Counted from the first letter of the stretch, positions 49,401 to 59,462 are shown. The stretch is 64,000 nucleotides of DNA from Chionis minor (GCA_013398295.1 VZSF01007785.1:372001-436000), one strand, 5' to 3'. Made by a program: numbers and translations. The notes: generated from the letters alone by a model not told the origin.

Positions 49401-52400
49401 AGGGACATTTGCCCAGTGAAGTCCAAATTTGCTTGGTTTGGGCACCTCTGGGGAAGAGGTATGGCAGCAGCCGTGGATGTGATCTTGTGCTTTGTACAAA
49501 CAGAGGGAGAGTAGGGAGAGCTAAACCTAGTTTGGAGTTGTCGCTGGTGAAGACTGGCTGGTGGGCATTAAGTGCACAGCACCTGGGTCTCCAGACGCAC
49601 CCAGTCTGTGACTCACTCATGGTACTTTCTTGGGGTGCCTGATTCCCCCAGGGCACCGAGGAAAAGCTGCCTTTGTGACTTCAGTGGTGATGTGAGGTTT
49701 TTGTTAAGAGCGGCAATGCTAGTGCAGAGTTTTAAGACCTTCCGTACAGAACTCAACCCTCACTTGCGCCCGGTTTGTTCTGAAGCATCTCTGAGATGAG
49801 GAGCTGGGTTCGTCCCGCCGTCATGTTCTCCATACTTTCCTGTAACGTGTCTGCTCTAGTTGACAGCAAAGATCCTCATCAATCAAGGCATTTTTTGTAA
49901 GAAGACCTATCTTCTAGAGGTAGCACCAACAACCATTACTGCATTAAATGTCTGCCAAGTAGACTTCCAGTCATTGCTGACTTGTGCTGATTCACACCAG
50001 CAGACTGAAAATGAAAACATTCGTGCTAGCTTCCAGCCCTCGGAACCGCTCAGATCCATTAATATGACAGTAGGATGGTCTGATTTAAACACTGCAGTGA
50101 GGAATTGAAGAGGCGAAAGGAAAATCCTTTTTTATGGTCCCTCAACAGCCCCATATTAAATCATATTTAGGGTTGTGAGACAGTGTTTCTATTTTCTGTG
50201 TGCAGATATGCCTTATTATTTAAGTGAAATACCCTTGTACATACCTGTCCAAAGGAAAGGAGATTTTCACCATCAGTTACTCTAAAGGTGTTAAGTATTC
50301 AGCCATCCCTTAGTTGTTGCTCGTTGACCTAGCACTTCATAAATGCTGCCTAAGCACAGAAGAAAATAGCCAGATTTCTCTATGCTGGCAACAGGGTTGG
50401 TGTAGGAAAGGGAGCCTCCCAAGCCTTAAAGAAGGCACTGCTTTTGCTCATGCATTTCCCGATGGTTGCCTGCTGTGGTGGACCCCAGGTTAAATTATAC
50501 AGCTGAACTTATGGGCTCCTGAGTAACTCGTGCTTAAGCATTTTGTGCAGCTTCTCAATGAGGAAGCTCATTGAGAAGGAGGTGCTTACAGGGGGGCTGG
50601 GGTGCTTTTGTCTGAAAGTACTCTCTTCGGGGCCTGAGTTGAGGCTGCAGGAGTGCCTTGGTTGTACAGCAGCATGTGTCCTTACACCTTGCTCTTACAT
50701 CACATCATGCTGGTGAATTTGGAGTCATTAAGGGATTTGACGAGCTGCTGTTGTGCATCTCCTGCTCCACATATAAACCTCGAGCATATAGTTTAATAAG
50801 GAAATGGCCTTATTCCTATGCTGCATTTTTAAAATGCTTTGGAAGTAAAACGTTCTTTTTAGGAGTACAGACCAGCAGCATTAGCAGTTCTTGGTGTCTA
50901 CATAGAGTCTCATCATTGTTTGCAGAGGAAAGAGAGCGCTGTGTTTTCTGTTCTGGCTAGCAACTCCTTTTCTCAGCCAGACTTGGCCAATGCTTCACAT
51001 ACGCCATTTCTGAGTAAGTGTTGGCTGGTTCACTTTCCTGCTCATTGATGGTATGAGACTGGGCTCTGAAAGCACCATATCTCCCACAGCAACGTCTCCC
51101 TCTGCAAAACAGGATTAAGCGCTGTTGTTCAGGTTTGGAGTGCCAAGACAGAGCTCAGCACAGTCATCCCGGGCCAAGTGGGGTAATTGGGCTCATGGGG
51201 TTTGGGAAAACCGTGCATAGGTACTGAAAAATCCAGTGGTGTTGTGCAATTAGTTAGTGCTGGTATGTTTGGCATAAATTCAGAGTTGGTTGGGATTTAA
51301 TGTATTTGTAATGAAGAGGAGATATATACATTCCTCACAGTCACTTTTTTCTGCAGTTTCTTGGCACTGTAACCCCTTGCACATAGGCCTGCTGCGCTAT
51401 TGGTCTTTGGTGCTGTTCTTTAATGGAGAAAGTAAAATTTTGATCTTCTTTGCAAGGCACACAGCTGCAGTTAGACTCTTCATGTCTGTAGTGTCTGTCA
51501 AAATCTGACCTTGATGTTGCTACTGGCAGAAAACATCCCTACCAGTTATGCTCTTATGTGAATTCAGTTTCAATCATTAGTTGGCTCATAGATTATTTTT
51601 TTGCTATTACATCTCCTGAAAGCCAAGTTAAAAATTAGGGAAGATGCCATTGGATTTTTTAATGGGAATTCACCATTGGTTCATTCTGTGTTCTTTATTC
51701 GTTTTCTCTAGCTGCTGATGCTACTCATAGCTGTTTTGCTTGATAGAGGAGGATCACAGAGATATTTTTCTCCCTTATCCTATGACTTCCTGGGGTTTTA
51801 TAATACGGCAACAACGCTGTACTCCACAGAGGGGGAGAATAAGAGCCTCTGCTCTTCAGATTGATGAAATGTCGGTATCTTTAGGCATCAAGAGGGGGCA
51901 GTGTCTCTCTTTTTTTCCTTAGAAAATAGTAAGCACTGACATATCAAAGATGGTGAGACAAGAGAATCTTCCCCTATTCAACTGAGGGGGCCCCACAGTG
52001 GATCTTAGATAGGCTTGGGTCAGGGGGCTGGGGTGGTAATCTAAACCTCACAAGTCTGAAAGAGAAATTTTAGGAGGATGGAAAGACTGATGAACATTTG
52101 CACTTGGAACTTGTTTATGGAAGTTTCACTGAGTCAATATAGTGGTTGGAAAGCAATACCTGCTTTTATAATAAAGTGGTGTAGCAATTTCTACCTCATT
52201 ATTATTATTCAGAAGAAATACTTAAGTCAAAAAATGATCCCCTAAATAGATAAAGGACTAAATGTTTATCTAAAATTACAATAACATTCATCATCTTTTT
52301 CCCCCCCCAATCTATTTTACTAGACTATTTTGAGGATTGTGGTCCTTGGCATATGGGATTACATTGAAAACAAAATAGAGGTAAGCACTCTTACTCTTCG

Positions 52401-55400
52401 TACTGTTTTCCAGGCAGACACAATAAGAATATTAAGAACTGCTTTGAGTGGCTTTGATATGCCACCTGATGCAATGCAATATCTTTTAGTTTGGATAAAT
52501 ATGCACATTCTTCTCATTATGTGCATGTATAAATAGTTGTATGATGCAGTCCCTTTTTCTGGGAGAGACTCAGAAGAGTGTGATATTTGGAAATATTTTA
52601 TTAAGGGAGGGATTGTGGAGTTTTTGCTCAATGTTTCTCTTTATTTTGTTGCTAGAGCTGTGCTAGTCTAACTTGGTACTGCTACTCTGAGATGATGGAC
52701 AATACGACTAAAAATTGTCATGTGACTTGTGTAACCCCATTCCCTTAATCAAGTTGAAATTGGAACTGTTTGGAACTGTTTGGAAAATTGTGTGCAGTTT
52801 TCTGATAGAAAATACTGGTTTGGCAAAACCCCCAATTTTATTGTGAAGTTATTTTTTAATTAAATTGAAAAACACTGTAATTTGTACCTCAAATTAAAAA
52901 TTAGGTAGAATGTGCATACTGTTGCAGAGGCAGATAAGGAAGTGCATGTGTTATAAGTAATACATAGTCCAAACCTAGGCAGAAATCTGGAGATCAGGAA
53001 AATTAAAAGCTGTTTCTTGATACTGTCTGATAAACTAGTACTGCATAGGATGCACCAGAACAAAATCAGAGCTTAAGTGAGTCTAGAGGCTTGCATGTTT
53101 TTGTAATAAAGTTGTAAGCCTTTTAAGTTGTTTTATAAGAACACTGAAGAGAGACTTAAATTATTGATCCAGAAATTCTTATTACGGAGGCTAAATGCAG
53201 CAGTTTCTGGTAATTTGTTTGGTAATTTGGAATAGAATGATATCATTCACTGCCCTTGAAATGGTGGCAGTAAGAATTGTTTCTTTTCAATACACTGAAT
53301 TGTTATGCCCAGTTCTGAATGCGTGGTGTTTATAAAATCTATGTCTTGCCTTCTTATGCAAACTGTTAATCAGTGGTCTTCGGCAGCTGGGAAAGGTCTC
53401 GTTAGGAATGAGAAGGTGGTATTCTGTTCTACCCTGCTAGGCGAGTGTAGGACAGGCAACACTATTGCCAGTTTGCTCTGAAATGTGCATTTCTGTCTAA
53501 TACTTTGCACAATTGCCTTTTCTGATCTAGTCCCAATGCAACTAATGTCATACAAATCATTCTGAATATTCCCAGTTGTCAAAATCCTTGAAAACCTAGC
53601 TGCCCAATAAAGGTGAGAGCAGGGAGTCTTTCTGTCTTGATGCACAGACATTCCCACACACGTTGTGTAGTCAGGACATGGCCAAGAGCCATCAAGTCCC
53701 TTTGCTCTGTCTTTTTCTACATGTCTTCTTGATCTCTTCATTTAGACAGTAAGATCTATGGGCAGGGACTGTATGCTTTTTTTGGGATGACATTATGCCA
53801 AGTAACAGGTAATAAATACCAATGATAATAAAACTCTTTCGCTGTAATAGCATTCAGGCCATCGCTTCTACTTGGGGATTTTGGCCAGTATTTCCACATA
53901 CCTTTCTCTCTCCCTGCCCTCCCACCACAATTTATCTCTCCTCACCTCATAAAATGCACTAAGGAATGCTCTTGTGCTACCTAAAAAGGATGCAGCCTTT
54001 CTGGGGCTTGGCCACCTCTCGTATCCCTTTCAAATGTGTACCGTAATTGCATTTCTTTTGAGCAAAGTGTGAGCCCTTCAAGATCCCAAGCAGGAATGGC
54101 AGGGTTATGATCTTCAGAAAGGGTTTGAAAAAACTGATTTCTCTCTAGGTGTTTGATGGTGCTGTCATAATCTTGTCCTTGGCACCAATGGTGGCCTCAA
54201 CAGTGGCTAATGGCCCCAGCAGCCCATGGGATGCTATCAGCCTTATTATCACACTACGAATATGGAGAGTGAAGAGGATCATTGATGGTGAGTGGTGATT
54301 CAGTTTGTGATAACAACAATTACCTGACAGGCTGGGAAAAAACCCATTTTAAAAATATTAAAATATTGCTTGACACCACTGTTTCTGTTGTTCCCCTTCC
54401 TCTTACATTTTAAAAGCACTGAACAGAAGAGGGTTATGACTCTCACAGAGGAGAGTACGTCTCAAGTTTATGGCTGTATCTCCTGTTTCCTATGAGTCTT
54501 TATAATTGATTAGTTTGTTTCTGTTAGGCACCTTCACATCCCCTATCCTGTAAAGTAAATGCCCGAACCTGCTTCCTGTCTTTCGTCACCAGATGTCATT
54601 CCTGATTCTGCAAAATATTTGCTGCCAATCTGCTGTGCTGCACCCTCCCCGTTTCCATACAGCTAGCTCTGTCTTGGGGCTTTCTTTGCAAGTTCTTGTC
54701 TGTAATACAATTTTACGTCAGATTCCAGGAGCATCTTCTTACCATGGGGGTTCCATGCTGAAGGTGCTCTCTGCAGTGCTGGTGGGCTGTACAGCACAGT
54801 AATGAAGTGTGTATCGGTATTGTTTTGCACAGACCTCTGTGGGAAGTACCAGGGGAGAAAGAAAGCCCCAGCGAGTCAAGGTTGCAGAGAGCAGCACCAG
54901 TGACTGTGCCTGGAAGCAAGAACTTTATTGCAGGCTACTTTGTATTCGGTGGTTTCAGGGATTTCCGGTTACAGGGGGAAAGAGGTGGAAAAGGAATAAA
55001 TGAATGGACACTTTGCTCTTATCTGAAAGATCAGAGTCAAGTTGTTATTTTGGATTTAGATATCCAGGAAACTCTGTATTCAGAGTTGAGGAAAGGTTGT
55101 AGCCCTCTGACTGAAGTGTACAATGACAGTTCGGGATATTTGTGTAGCTTCAGAAAACATCAAGAATTGCAATATGCATTAAACGGCTTTGCTGATCAGT
55201 CCGAGTTTGCCATAGGTATGACAGGAGCAAAATTTCCAGAGGTGTTCAGAACACCTATTCAAGACTAGCCAGTAGTTTGAAAAGCAATAGGAGATAAATG
55301 CCTTTTTGTTTTTTCAAGTATCCTTCTTAGTCTGCTATTTCCATTAAGGACTTATTTCTTACCACAAAGTCTAGGAATTAAATGCTTAGAGCTCTGGAAT

Positions 55401-55945
55401 AGTTCTTTTCCTAAGGGAGCCGTGCTGTTCAGGTTTAGAGGGGATGGGCCTAACTCTAAGCAGAAAATCCTCCTACCCAGCAGTTCAGGAAGTCTGTGGT
55501 AAACACTGGAAAAGCTCTGTATTAGTGCAGCAGAAGCTAGGAAGAGCATGCAGGATGCATTTCACCTCAGCCAGGCAAATGGAGATCTGACCAAACAAGG
55601 TCTAGACCCTGCTGATGACCTGCATTTTGCATGTTAGAAATCCTTCCCCAGAAGAAATGCTGTAGTGCTATTTCTGTAAGTTTCCTAGATGCAAGTGAAA
55701 GGGGTGACATTCTTTGGCCTGTAAAGGTTTGTAAACATTTTCCCTCTGATTTAAAAACAAAAAAACAAAACCCAAAAAACCAAACAAATCACAGCTGGGT
55801 TACTCTAAGTGCTTATTTGTGTTTTCCAGCCTATGTCCTTCCAGTGAAAGTGGAGATGGAGATGATGATTCAGCAATATGAGAAGGCAAAGGTTATTCAA
55901 GATGAGCAGCTGGAAAGACTAACCCAGATCTGCCAAGAACAAGGG
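22301..55945 (+). CDS. TMEM266: TMEM266, voltage-sensor-domain protein, 5' half of gene (7 exons)
   Basis: Joining seven GT-AG exons gives an uninterrupted 248-residue reading frame that I recognise as TMEM266 (HVRP1), a plasma-membrane voltage-sensor protein related to Hv1 that has no pore domain. Layout: cytoplasmic N-terminus 1-82, S1 about 83-114, S2 about 126-152, S3 about 164-181, S4 about 191-209, coiled-coil start about 215-248. S4 carries R200, R203, K205 and R206. The acidic or aromatic partners F141, E144 and D166 are present, so a working voltage sensor is expected. Exon phases agree at all six junctions (lengths 14 coding, 189, 155, 74, 57, 139 and 116 nt). The family is about 530 residues, so the C-terminal tail is encoded beyond the window. 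In mammals TMEM266 is strongly expressed in cerebellar granule neurons and is zinc-sensitive; that is family knowledge, not visible here. Confidence 0.96.
22393..22395 (+). promoter_or_regulatory. TMEM266: TMEM266 translation start
   Basis: The ATG has A at -3 and A at +4, a fair Kozak context. An in-frame TAG 42 nt upstream within the same exon excludes an N-terminal extension from this exon. A different 5' exon splicing past this one could still supply another start. Confidence 0.75.
22407..24601 (+). other. TMEM266: TMEM266 intron (first after start codon)
   Basis: This is a 2.2-kb intron with gtaagt and ttttcag ends. No repeat, RNA gene or extra exon could be supported inside it. A short (TG)n/(GA)n stretch lies just before the acceptor. 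Confidence 0.85.
24602..24790 (+). CDS. TMEM266: TMEM266 exon, cytoplasmic N-terminus (residues 5-68)
   Basis: This is a 189-nt exon between TTTTCAG and GG|gtaagt. It encodes the conserved acidic N-terminal region, beginning [14 protein letters not shown] and ending [13 protein letters not shown], which is the strongest recognition signal for TMEM266 outside the membrane part. It contains no membrane segment and is expected to be cytosolic. It enters with one base that completes the Gln codon and leaves with two bases of a Gly codon. Confidence 0.96.
25475..25880 (+). mobile_element. Old CR1 LINE 3' fragment
   Basis: This is a degraded CR1 end. It includes phrases matching 'agagaattcaggggagggc', 'catgaagaagagacttccag', 'ttaggacaagaagtaaaaag' and 'gatgtctttaagaagacgc', and finishes with the octamer pair 'tgattctgtgatt'. 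It has no open frame of note and is heavily mutated. It lies about 700 bases into the second coding intron. Confidence 0.8.
27805..27836. repeat. Perfect 12-bp inverted repeat, 6-base loop
   Basis: Arms at 27806-27817 and 27824-27835 (TATGGTCTGTCT and its complement) flank TTTGTT. It lies in the 12-kb intron and not in a recognised repeat. Confidence 0.9.
30656..30671 (+). repeat. A homopolymer run
   Basis: An A-run of about 15 in intron sequence. The sequence before it shows no coding similarity that would make it the tail of a retrocopy. Confidence 0.8.
30945..32227 (+). mobile_element. Old CR1 LINE fragment split by a younger CR1
   Basis: The left part (about 30945-31053) carries the worn CR1 phrase 'gcagtctaaaggtaaatc...ttaggattcattaggaaaag...actaagaggccatttttgtgcc'. 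The right part (about 31641-32227) resumes with 'cacatcttgaaacatgagtg...tctggtccctgtcaaaaagg' and ends at the typical 'ctgaccta...tggctgttcttatgtttctta'. The tail type (ttcttatg repeats) differs from the inserted copy, so this belongs to an older CR1 subfamily. The left boundary is approximate. Confidence 0.85.
31054..31640 (+). mobile_element. Younger CR1 LINE 3' fragment, inserted into an older CR1
   Basis: The sequence begins with the CR1 phrase encoding '...[13 protein letters not shown]', runs through a frame reading [20 protein letters not shown] and [16 protein letters not shown], and ends with the canonical 3' tail (ggttggactaaatgat, then ttccaaccctgaccattctg) and two 'tgtgatcc' octamers. 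It is better preserved than the CR1 sequence on either side of it. The flanks read as one continuous older CR1 when this segment is skipped. Confidence 0.93.
32241..32274. repeat. Two overlapping hairpins sharing one arm
   Basis: AGCATGAT pairs with ATCATGCT across GTTA (32241-32260). ATGCTAAAG (32256-32264) pairs with CTTTAGCAT (32266-32274) across one base. The two stems share ATGCT and so are mutually exclusive. They lie 14 bases beyond the old CR1 end. Confidence 0.85.
33113..33128 (+). repeat. A homopolymer run
   Basis: An A-run of about 15 with no recognisable retrocopy in front of it. Confidence 0.8.
33480..33620 (+). repeat. MIR-like SINE remnant with a 36-bp tandem duplication
   Basis: The stretch 'tattcctgttgtacagatgg...ctaactgagg...gtcacgcagtaaag' resembles the MIR core and tail, in which a 'ttttacagatgaggaaactgaggc' phrase is followed by a 'ggtcacacagc' phrase. 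Bases 33545-33580 are repeated almost exactly at 33581-33616 (two differences), so part of the remnant was duplicated in tandem. The duplication is read directly from the sequence. The MIR assignment is by eye. Confidence 0.65.
36761..36915 (+). CDS. TMEM266: TMEM266 exon, membrane entry and S1 (residues 69-119)
   Basis: The acceptor is TTTCCTTAG. The exon encodes a short basic and cysteine-containing lead ([15 protein letters not shown]), then the hydrophobic S1 helix, ending [12 protein letters not shown]110 and D114 align with the two outer acidic residues of Hv1 S1. The position of the Hv1 selectivity aspartate is occupied by V103. The donor is CAGT|gtgagt, with T rather than G at -1, so it is weaker than its neighbours. 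A long T tract follows directly in the intron. Confidence 0.95.
36929..36961 (+). promoter_or_regulatory. TMEM266: U-rich intronic tract after the S1-exon donor
   Basis: An 8-T run and a 17-T run, separated by AA, begin 13 bases after the exon-intron junction. U-rich sequence just downstream of a weak 5' splice site is the known setting for TIA1/TIAL1-assisted U1 recruitment. The donor here has T instead of G at -1. The regulatory role is inference. Confidence 0.45.
37553..37607 (+). repeat. Pyrimidine-rich tract
   Basis: A T-run, C/T mixture, C-run and T-run in succession. Low complexity, with no downstream AG that starts a recognised exon. Confidence 0.75.
40439..40452 (+). promoter_or_regulatory. 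CTCF core-motif match
   Basis: The sequence CCACTAGGGGGCAG fits every position of the CTCF core (CCASYAGRKGGCRS). It sits within an intron and is followed by CTGG. Occupancy cannot be judged from sequence. Confidence 0.7.
42500..42573 (+). CDS. TMEM266: TMEM266 exon, S2 (residues 120-144)
   Basis: This 74-nt exon lies between TTAATTGCAG and GAG|gtatgt. It encodes the S1-S2 turn and most of S2: [20 protein letters not shown]141 and E144 correspond to the aromatic cap and inner acidic residue of the gating-charge transfer centre of voltage sensors (F150 and E153 in Hv1 numbering, alignment by eye). The exon completes a Phe codon split with the preceding exon and ends in phase 0. Confidence 0.95.
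43495..43519. repeat. Perfect 9-bp inverted repeat, 7-base loop
   Basis: Arms ACAACTGAT and ATCAGTTGT flank TTGATAG, within unique intron sequence. Confidence 0.8.
47276..47323. repeat. 18-bp direct repeat ending in an 8-bp hairpin
   Basis: GATAGGAAAGGATT occurs at 47276 and again at 47294 (period 18). The end of the second copy begins a perfect hairpin GATTACGC-GGTA-GCGTAATC (47304-47323) that contains two CpG sites. Confidence 0.8.
50551..50578. repeat. Perfect 12-bp inverted repeat, 4-base loop
   Basis: Arms CTTCTCAATGAG and CTCATTGAGAAG flank GAAG. The match is perfect. It lies in the 9.8-kb intron and in no recognised transposon. Confidence 0.9.
52324..52380 (+). CDS. TMEM266: TMEM266 exon, end of S2 and S2-S3 linker (residues 145-163)
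   Basis: This 57-nt exon encodes [19 protein letters not shown]. It has phase-0 borders on both sides and a donor GAG|gtaagc. The acceptor is preceded by a T-run and an eight-C run and ends in TACTAG. R148 takes the place of the basic residue that follows the S2 glutamate in Hv1. The exon was too short to stand out as an open frame and was found by matching the expected continuation between S2 and S3. Confidence 0.94.
52381..54148 (+). other. TMEM266: TMEM266 intron, 1.8 kb
   Basis: A short intron separating the S2-S3 linker exon from the S3-S4 exon. It holds a probable old SINE tail near 53.75 kb and a 10-bp direct repeat (about 52755-52785). No extra exon is supported. Confidence 0.85.
53738..53840 (+). 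repeat. Probable tail of an ancient amniote SINE
   Basis: 'ttagacagtaagatctatgg' followed by 'gcagggactgtatg', and an ending in 'aataaataccaatgataata', resemble the 3' part of old amniote MIR-type SINEs, which carry 'agattgtaagctctttgggg', 'cagggactgt' and AATAAT tails. Too short and worn for a firm family call. Confidence 0.45.
54149..54287 (+). CDS. TMEM266: TMEM266 exon, S3 and S4 voltage-sensing helix (residues 164-209)
   Basis: This 139-nt exon lies between CTCTCTAG and G|gtgagt. It encodes S3 ([17 protein letters not shown]), a short outer loop, then S4 ([20 protein letters not shown]). D166 matches the S3 aspartate that pairs with S4 arginines in Hv1. R200, R203 and R206 fall every third residue, the gating-charge pattern, with an extra K205. 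The exon ends after the first base of an Ala codon. Confidence 0.97.
54288..55829 (+). other. TMEM266: TMEM266 intron, 1.5 kb
   Basis: This intron contains an unexplained 153-codon open frame (54807-55268) and an A/C-rich tract ending about 40 bases before the acceptor. Neither changes the exon model. Confidence 0.85.
55752..55789 (+). repeat. A/C-rich low-complexity tract before an acceptor
   Basis: This tract ends about 40 bases before the coiled-coil exon, so it lies in the branch-point region of that intron. Confidence 0.8.
55830..55945 (+). CDS. TMEM266: TMEM266 exon, coiled coil (residues 210-248)
   Basis: This 116-nt exon follows GTTTTCCAG and ends CAAGGG|gtaaag in phase 0. It encodes [20 protein letters not shown] continuing to [12 protein letters not shown], an amphipathic heptad-rich helix running on from S4. 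It is the expected dimerising coiled coil of the Hv1/TMEM266 group. The protein should continue into the rest of the coiled coil and a long Ser/Pro-rich tail. That part was not found in the window. Confidence 0.96.
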
Positions 55946-58900
55946 GTAAAGTTCAGTTGTGTCTTTATTTACGCACAGCTTGTCATGGCAAATCAAACAG
56001 TTTGTGTACTTCCCTGCAAGCTAAGGTTTGAGAGGCATCACTAGGACTTTGGTTGTAAGGTGACAGGTCTCAGTGTTAAGGAAGCATTAGCTGCAGCCAG
56101 GATATTGTCAGCATGCTATTTGTCAAACCAGTTGTCTCCCTCTGCTGCAGCACTTGTGTTTTTTAAGGTGAGGAAAACAAATGTGAGGAATAGAAAAAAG
56201 ATGCTTCCAGAATGTAATTTATTGAATGAGTACAGATGGCTTGACATAACACTAAGAACACACAAAAGTCATTGCTATTGTTGGGAGACTGCAGCTATAT
56301 TAAGGCCGTATTCCTAGGAAAAGTATATGCAGTTGAAAGCTAATGAATCTGCCTGCTTTAAATGCAGAAGGCAGCTTAGCTTCCCTGTAGGTGTCAGAGA
56401 CTCTTTTTCACAGACTCAGAATCTTGCAATAGAAGCTTCTAGTTGCTGGAAGTAAGTTGAGATTTAGATTCTTCCGAGGCCCCAAAATGTTCAGTGGTTC
56501 AGTGTTGAGGCAAGGGAAGGTAAAGCTTAAAATATCTCAAATTAATATATTTACATGAGAAGGGTGTAAAACCACTGTTTGGGCAATGAGCCAGGAGTTT
56601 TTTCAGTTTGTCTCATGCAAATGAGTTTTTGAATACCCTGCTTTAAAGTAGAAACCAGGGATGTAGGTTGAGGCCCAGGCTAAGCAAAGCGACCATGAAA
56701 CCACCACAGAATGATCCCCCAAGTGACTTCTTGTTTCAGTTGTAAGGGTAACTATGAGGTGTATAAATAAATCCTGGAGATTTCTAGCTTCAATTCCTAC
56801 TCCCCGCTTGCAGTAGGTGCTTTTCAAATACAAAATGGAGACCTGTAAGTCTGAATGGTTCAATCAGTCAAAAAGTGGAAGGGCCTGAGCAGACGGGAGG
56901 AGAGGCAACTTGTCCCAGAACAGACCAACTTCCTGAAAAGTACATAATCCGAGGCAGGGATTTAGGTGCCCATCTTTTACCGAATAACCTAAAATACTTG
57001 TGAAACTATCAGTGTTGAGGTCCCCAAATGGCTTTTTAGACTTAGGTTCCAGGTCTCAGCCTAGGATTCTGCAATGAACTCCTGGTGGTGCTAGGTTGAT
57101 GTGATGAATTTGTAAAACCTGTTGACAGCGTGTGTCATTTCATAAAACTGTTTTTGAGACTCTCTCACATTAGCCATAACAACTTTCTAAACCTTAGGCT
57201 TCACTTTTGCCAAAAATTACTTACTTCCAATGATGTGTCTTCAGTGGCAAGACTGCAGTTCTCTTCATGATAACTTTGCACAATGATATTAAGTGATTCG
57301 TGGTTCTTCCATAGTTGTGAAATGAGCAGGGAAGTGCTATATGCCCTATTTTACAGGGGAGAGATTATCCTTTGACCAAACACACTAGGCAGTTCAGTGA
57401 TTTCTTGAGTCCTGTTGCAGTATTTTGTCTGTCAGACCATACTATTAGGCTGAAGTTCTTGACAGTCATAAATTTGAAAACATTCATTTTTAGGAAATGC
57501 ATAACGCAACCAAATAATTCTCTCAATCTGTAAACAATTTCTGGTGTTATTATTTCATAGTCTTCAAGTAAAGACGTTGTCCCGAGTGGAACAGGAGCAG
57601 CTTTTACCACTCTCCATTCTGATTCATGTACTCCTAACCTGCGTGCCTGGCTTGCAAAATGTCTGAGCATAGTAGCCCTAACCTGAGCGCTGACAGTTAC
57701 AGCATAGCTAATCGTCAAGCACATAGAAATACTGCATTGGTAGATGAGTAAATCTGTGAAAACAGAACAGGTTCTCTCCTAGCTTTCAAGCATCACCAGC
57801 TCTGGAAAAATATGGACTATAGAAAAATGACAATATACTAATCCCTCTTACTTTACTGTCCTGACTTCCTGCCAAACAAATGTCTCAGCTGTATAATATG
57901 AGGTAAATGTACTAATTTGCTACAGTTAGCAGCTAAGACATTGACACAAGTACTGCGTCCTTTCTTTGTAAATTATTAGCTTCATAATTCAGTCAAGAAC
58001 AAGTTGTCAGCATTATAATATTCACATTAACATTGTGTACAGTATTTGGTGGGGAAAAATGTCTCCTAATGGTATTTAATGTCTAAAATTCTGCCAGGTT
58101 TTTGCTTTTTCATTTGATCCTCTTTCCTGACCTTTTTAAAGGATTGCTTGTTCGTGGAGTTTAAGTGGGCATGTCTGTGTGTTTGAGTGAAGGTTGGCCT
58201 ACGGTAGTCAGGCTGTTCTCAAATCTGCAGCGCTGGCAGGGAGGGATTCCAGTTTGCCTTGTCTGTGTGGTGCCACCTCTGGCACGGGCAGATGGGATAG
58301 CTGGGAACTGCCCGTAGGGATTGACCTCTTGCCTCAGATACATGCTGGGGCACACCAGTGACGTCCCAAGTAGGAAGAACGGGCATGCCACCATGGTTGC
58401 CTACATCCCAGCAGTGGATGTAGATACTGACTCATCCTGAGACTGCATCTTTGTGACCACGCTAATGATTTGCATTTACTTACTAATTATAGACAGGGCT
58501 GAAAACATTCCTGTTAGAAAGATTTTCCAGCACTTCCTTTTCTGAGATCCTGCATTCAGTTTCTTACTGCTTTGCCACTTGTCAGGCAATTGGGATTGAA
58601 ATTCTCAAGGTCTGGCATCTTCTGTGGATGAAATTATTTTGAAAGTTTCAGACTAAATATTCATTATTTCTGAAGAATTGGGGAAAAAAAATTGTTTGGG
58701 GTTTAAAACAAAAATAATTGTTGGCCAGTTCTCTAAGAAGTCTCATGCCCTCCTCCTTTGAAGCTGGTACTTAACACTTGACAGGCAAAAATGGGACTTC
58801 CTACTTTAAAAAAATAAAAATAGGAAAGGTACAACCTCCCTGCATCTTACTTTTGAATTCTGTTTCTTTTGTCAGTTGTATGTTTTTTTGGCCAATAATA

Positions 58901-59444
58901 GGGTATCTCGACTATAAAGTACGTTTCCATTCCTGAATGACATTGGAGACGTACTTTTGCAAACATGAAAACTCTTTCCAGATGTTGATTTTTGGCTAGC
59001 CATACATCTGAAAACCAGAATATATTTTATAAATTATAGTTGTACGGACCACCGCTTTGTTCTCTATAGTACCCCACTGTTTGAATAGTTTGCTGGTTTA
59101 TTTATCCTCTGTTGGCCAAGAAAGAAGTCATTAAAAGGGAGTGGAGCATGAGGGCAGTCAAGGCAGAAAATACTGAAGGCACTGAGATGGCTGTACAGGA
59201 CTCCACAAAACATGAGAAATATTAACGATCACAGTAACAAGGCTTTCTAAAAATAGGTAAAGATAAAAGGTAAAAAAAGTCTCATTGCAGTTACTATAAA
59301 AAATATGAACAGAGTATATTGCTGATGGTGTTGTTTTATCAAAATAATTTAAATTGCAAAACAAAGTTCCAAAATTTAATTAACAATGCAAATTCCAGTC
59401 AGGGAAGATTGCTTTTTTCCTCTGGTATCACCTGTAAAGGAATT

Positions 59445-59462
59445 TCCATTTCTGGAAATGGA
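59445..59462. repeat. 8-bp inverted repeat, 2-base loop
   Basis: TCCATTTC and GAAATGGA flank TG. It is short, so it may be chance. Confidence 0.6.

Larger units (their letters stand above)
42574..52323 (+). other. TMEM266: TMEM266 intron, 9.8 kb
   Basis: No CR1 was recognised here. The features seen are three perfect inverted repeats (near 43.5, 47.3 and 50.56 kb), an A-run at 43800 and a C-run next to the acceptor. The open frames (for example at 45931-46317) have no recognised homology. Confidence 0.85.

Noticed and set aside
50551..50578. microRNA precursor
   Set aside because: A 12-bp stem with a 4-base loop is far too short for a Dicer substrate.
51888..51902. Second CTCF-like site (AGAGGGGGCAG)
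   Set aside because: Three positions of the core's 5' half do not fit.
54833..55215. Possible cassette exon using acceptor GCACAG and donor ATAG|gtatga
   Set aside because: The length of 383 nt is not a multiple of three, and entry from the preceding exon would not use the long open frame found there.
57340..57370. MIR-like phrase 'ccctattttacaggggagag'
   Set aside because: A single short phrase with no supporting flanks.
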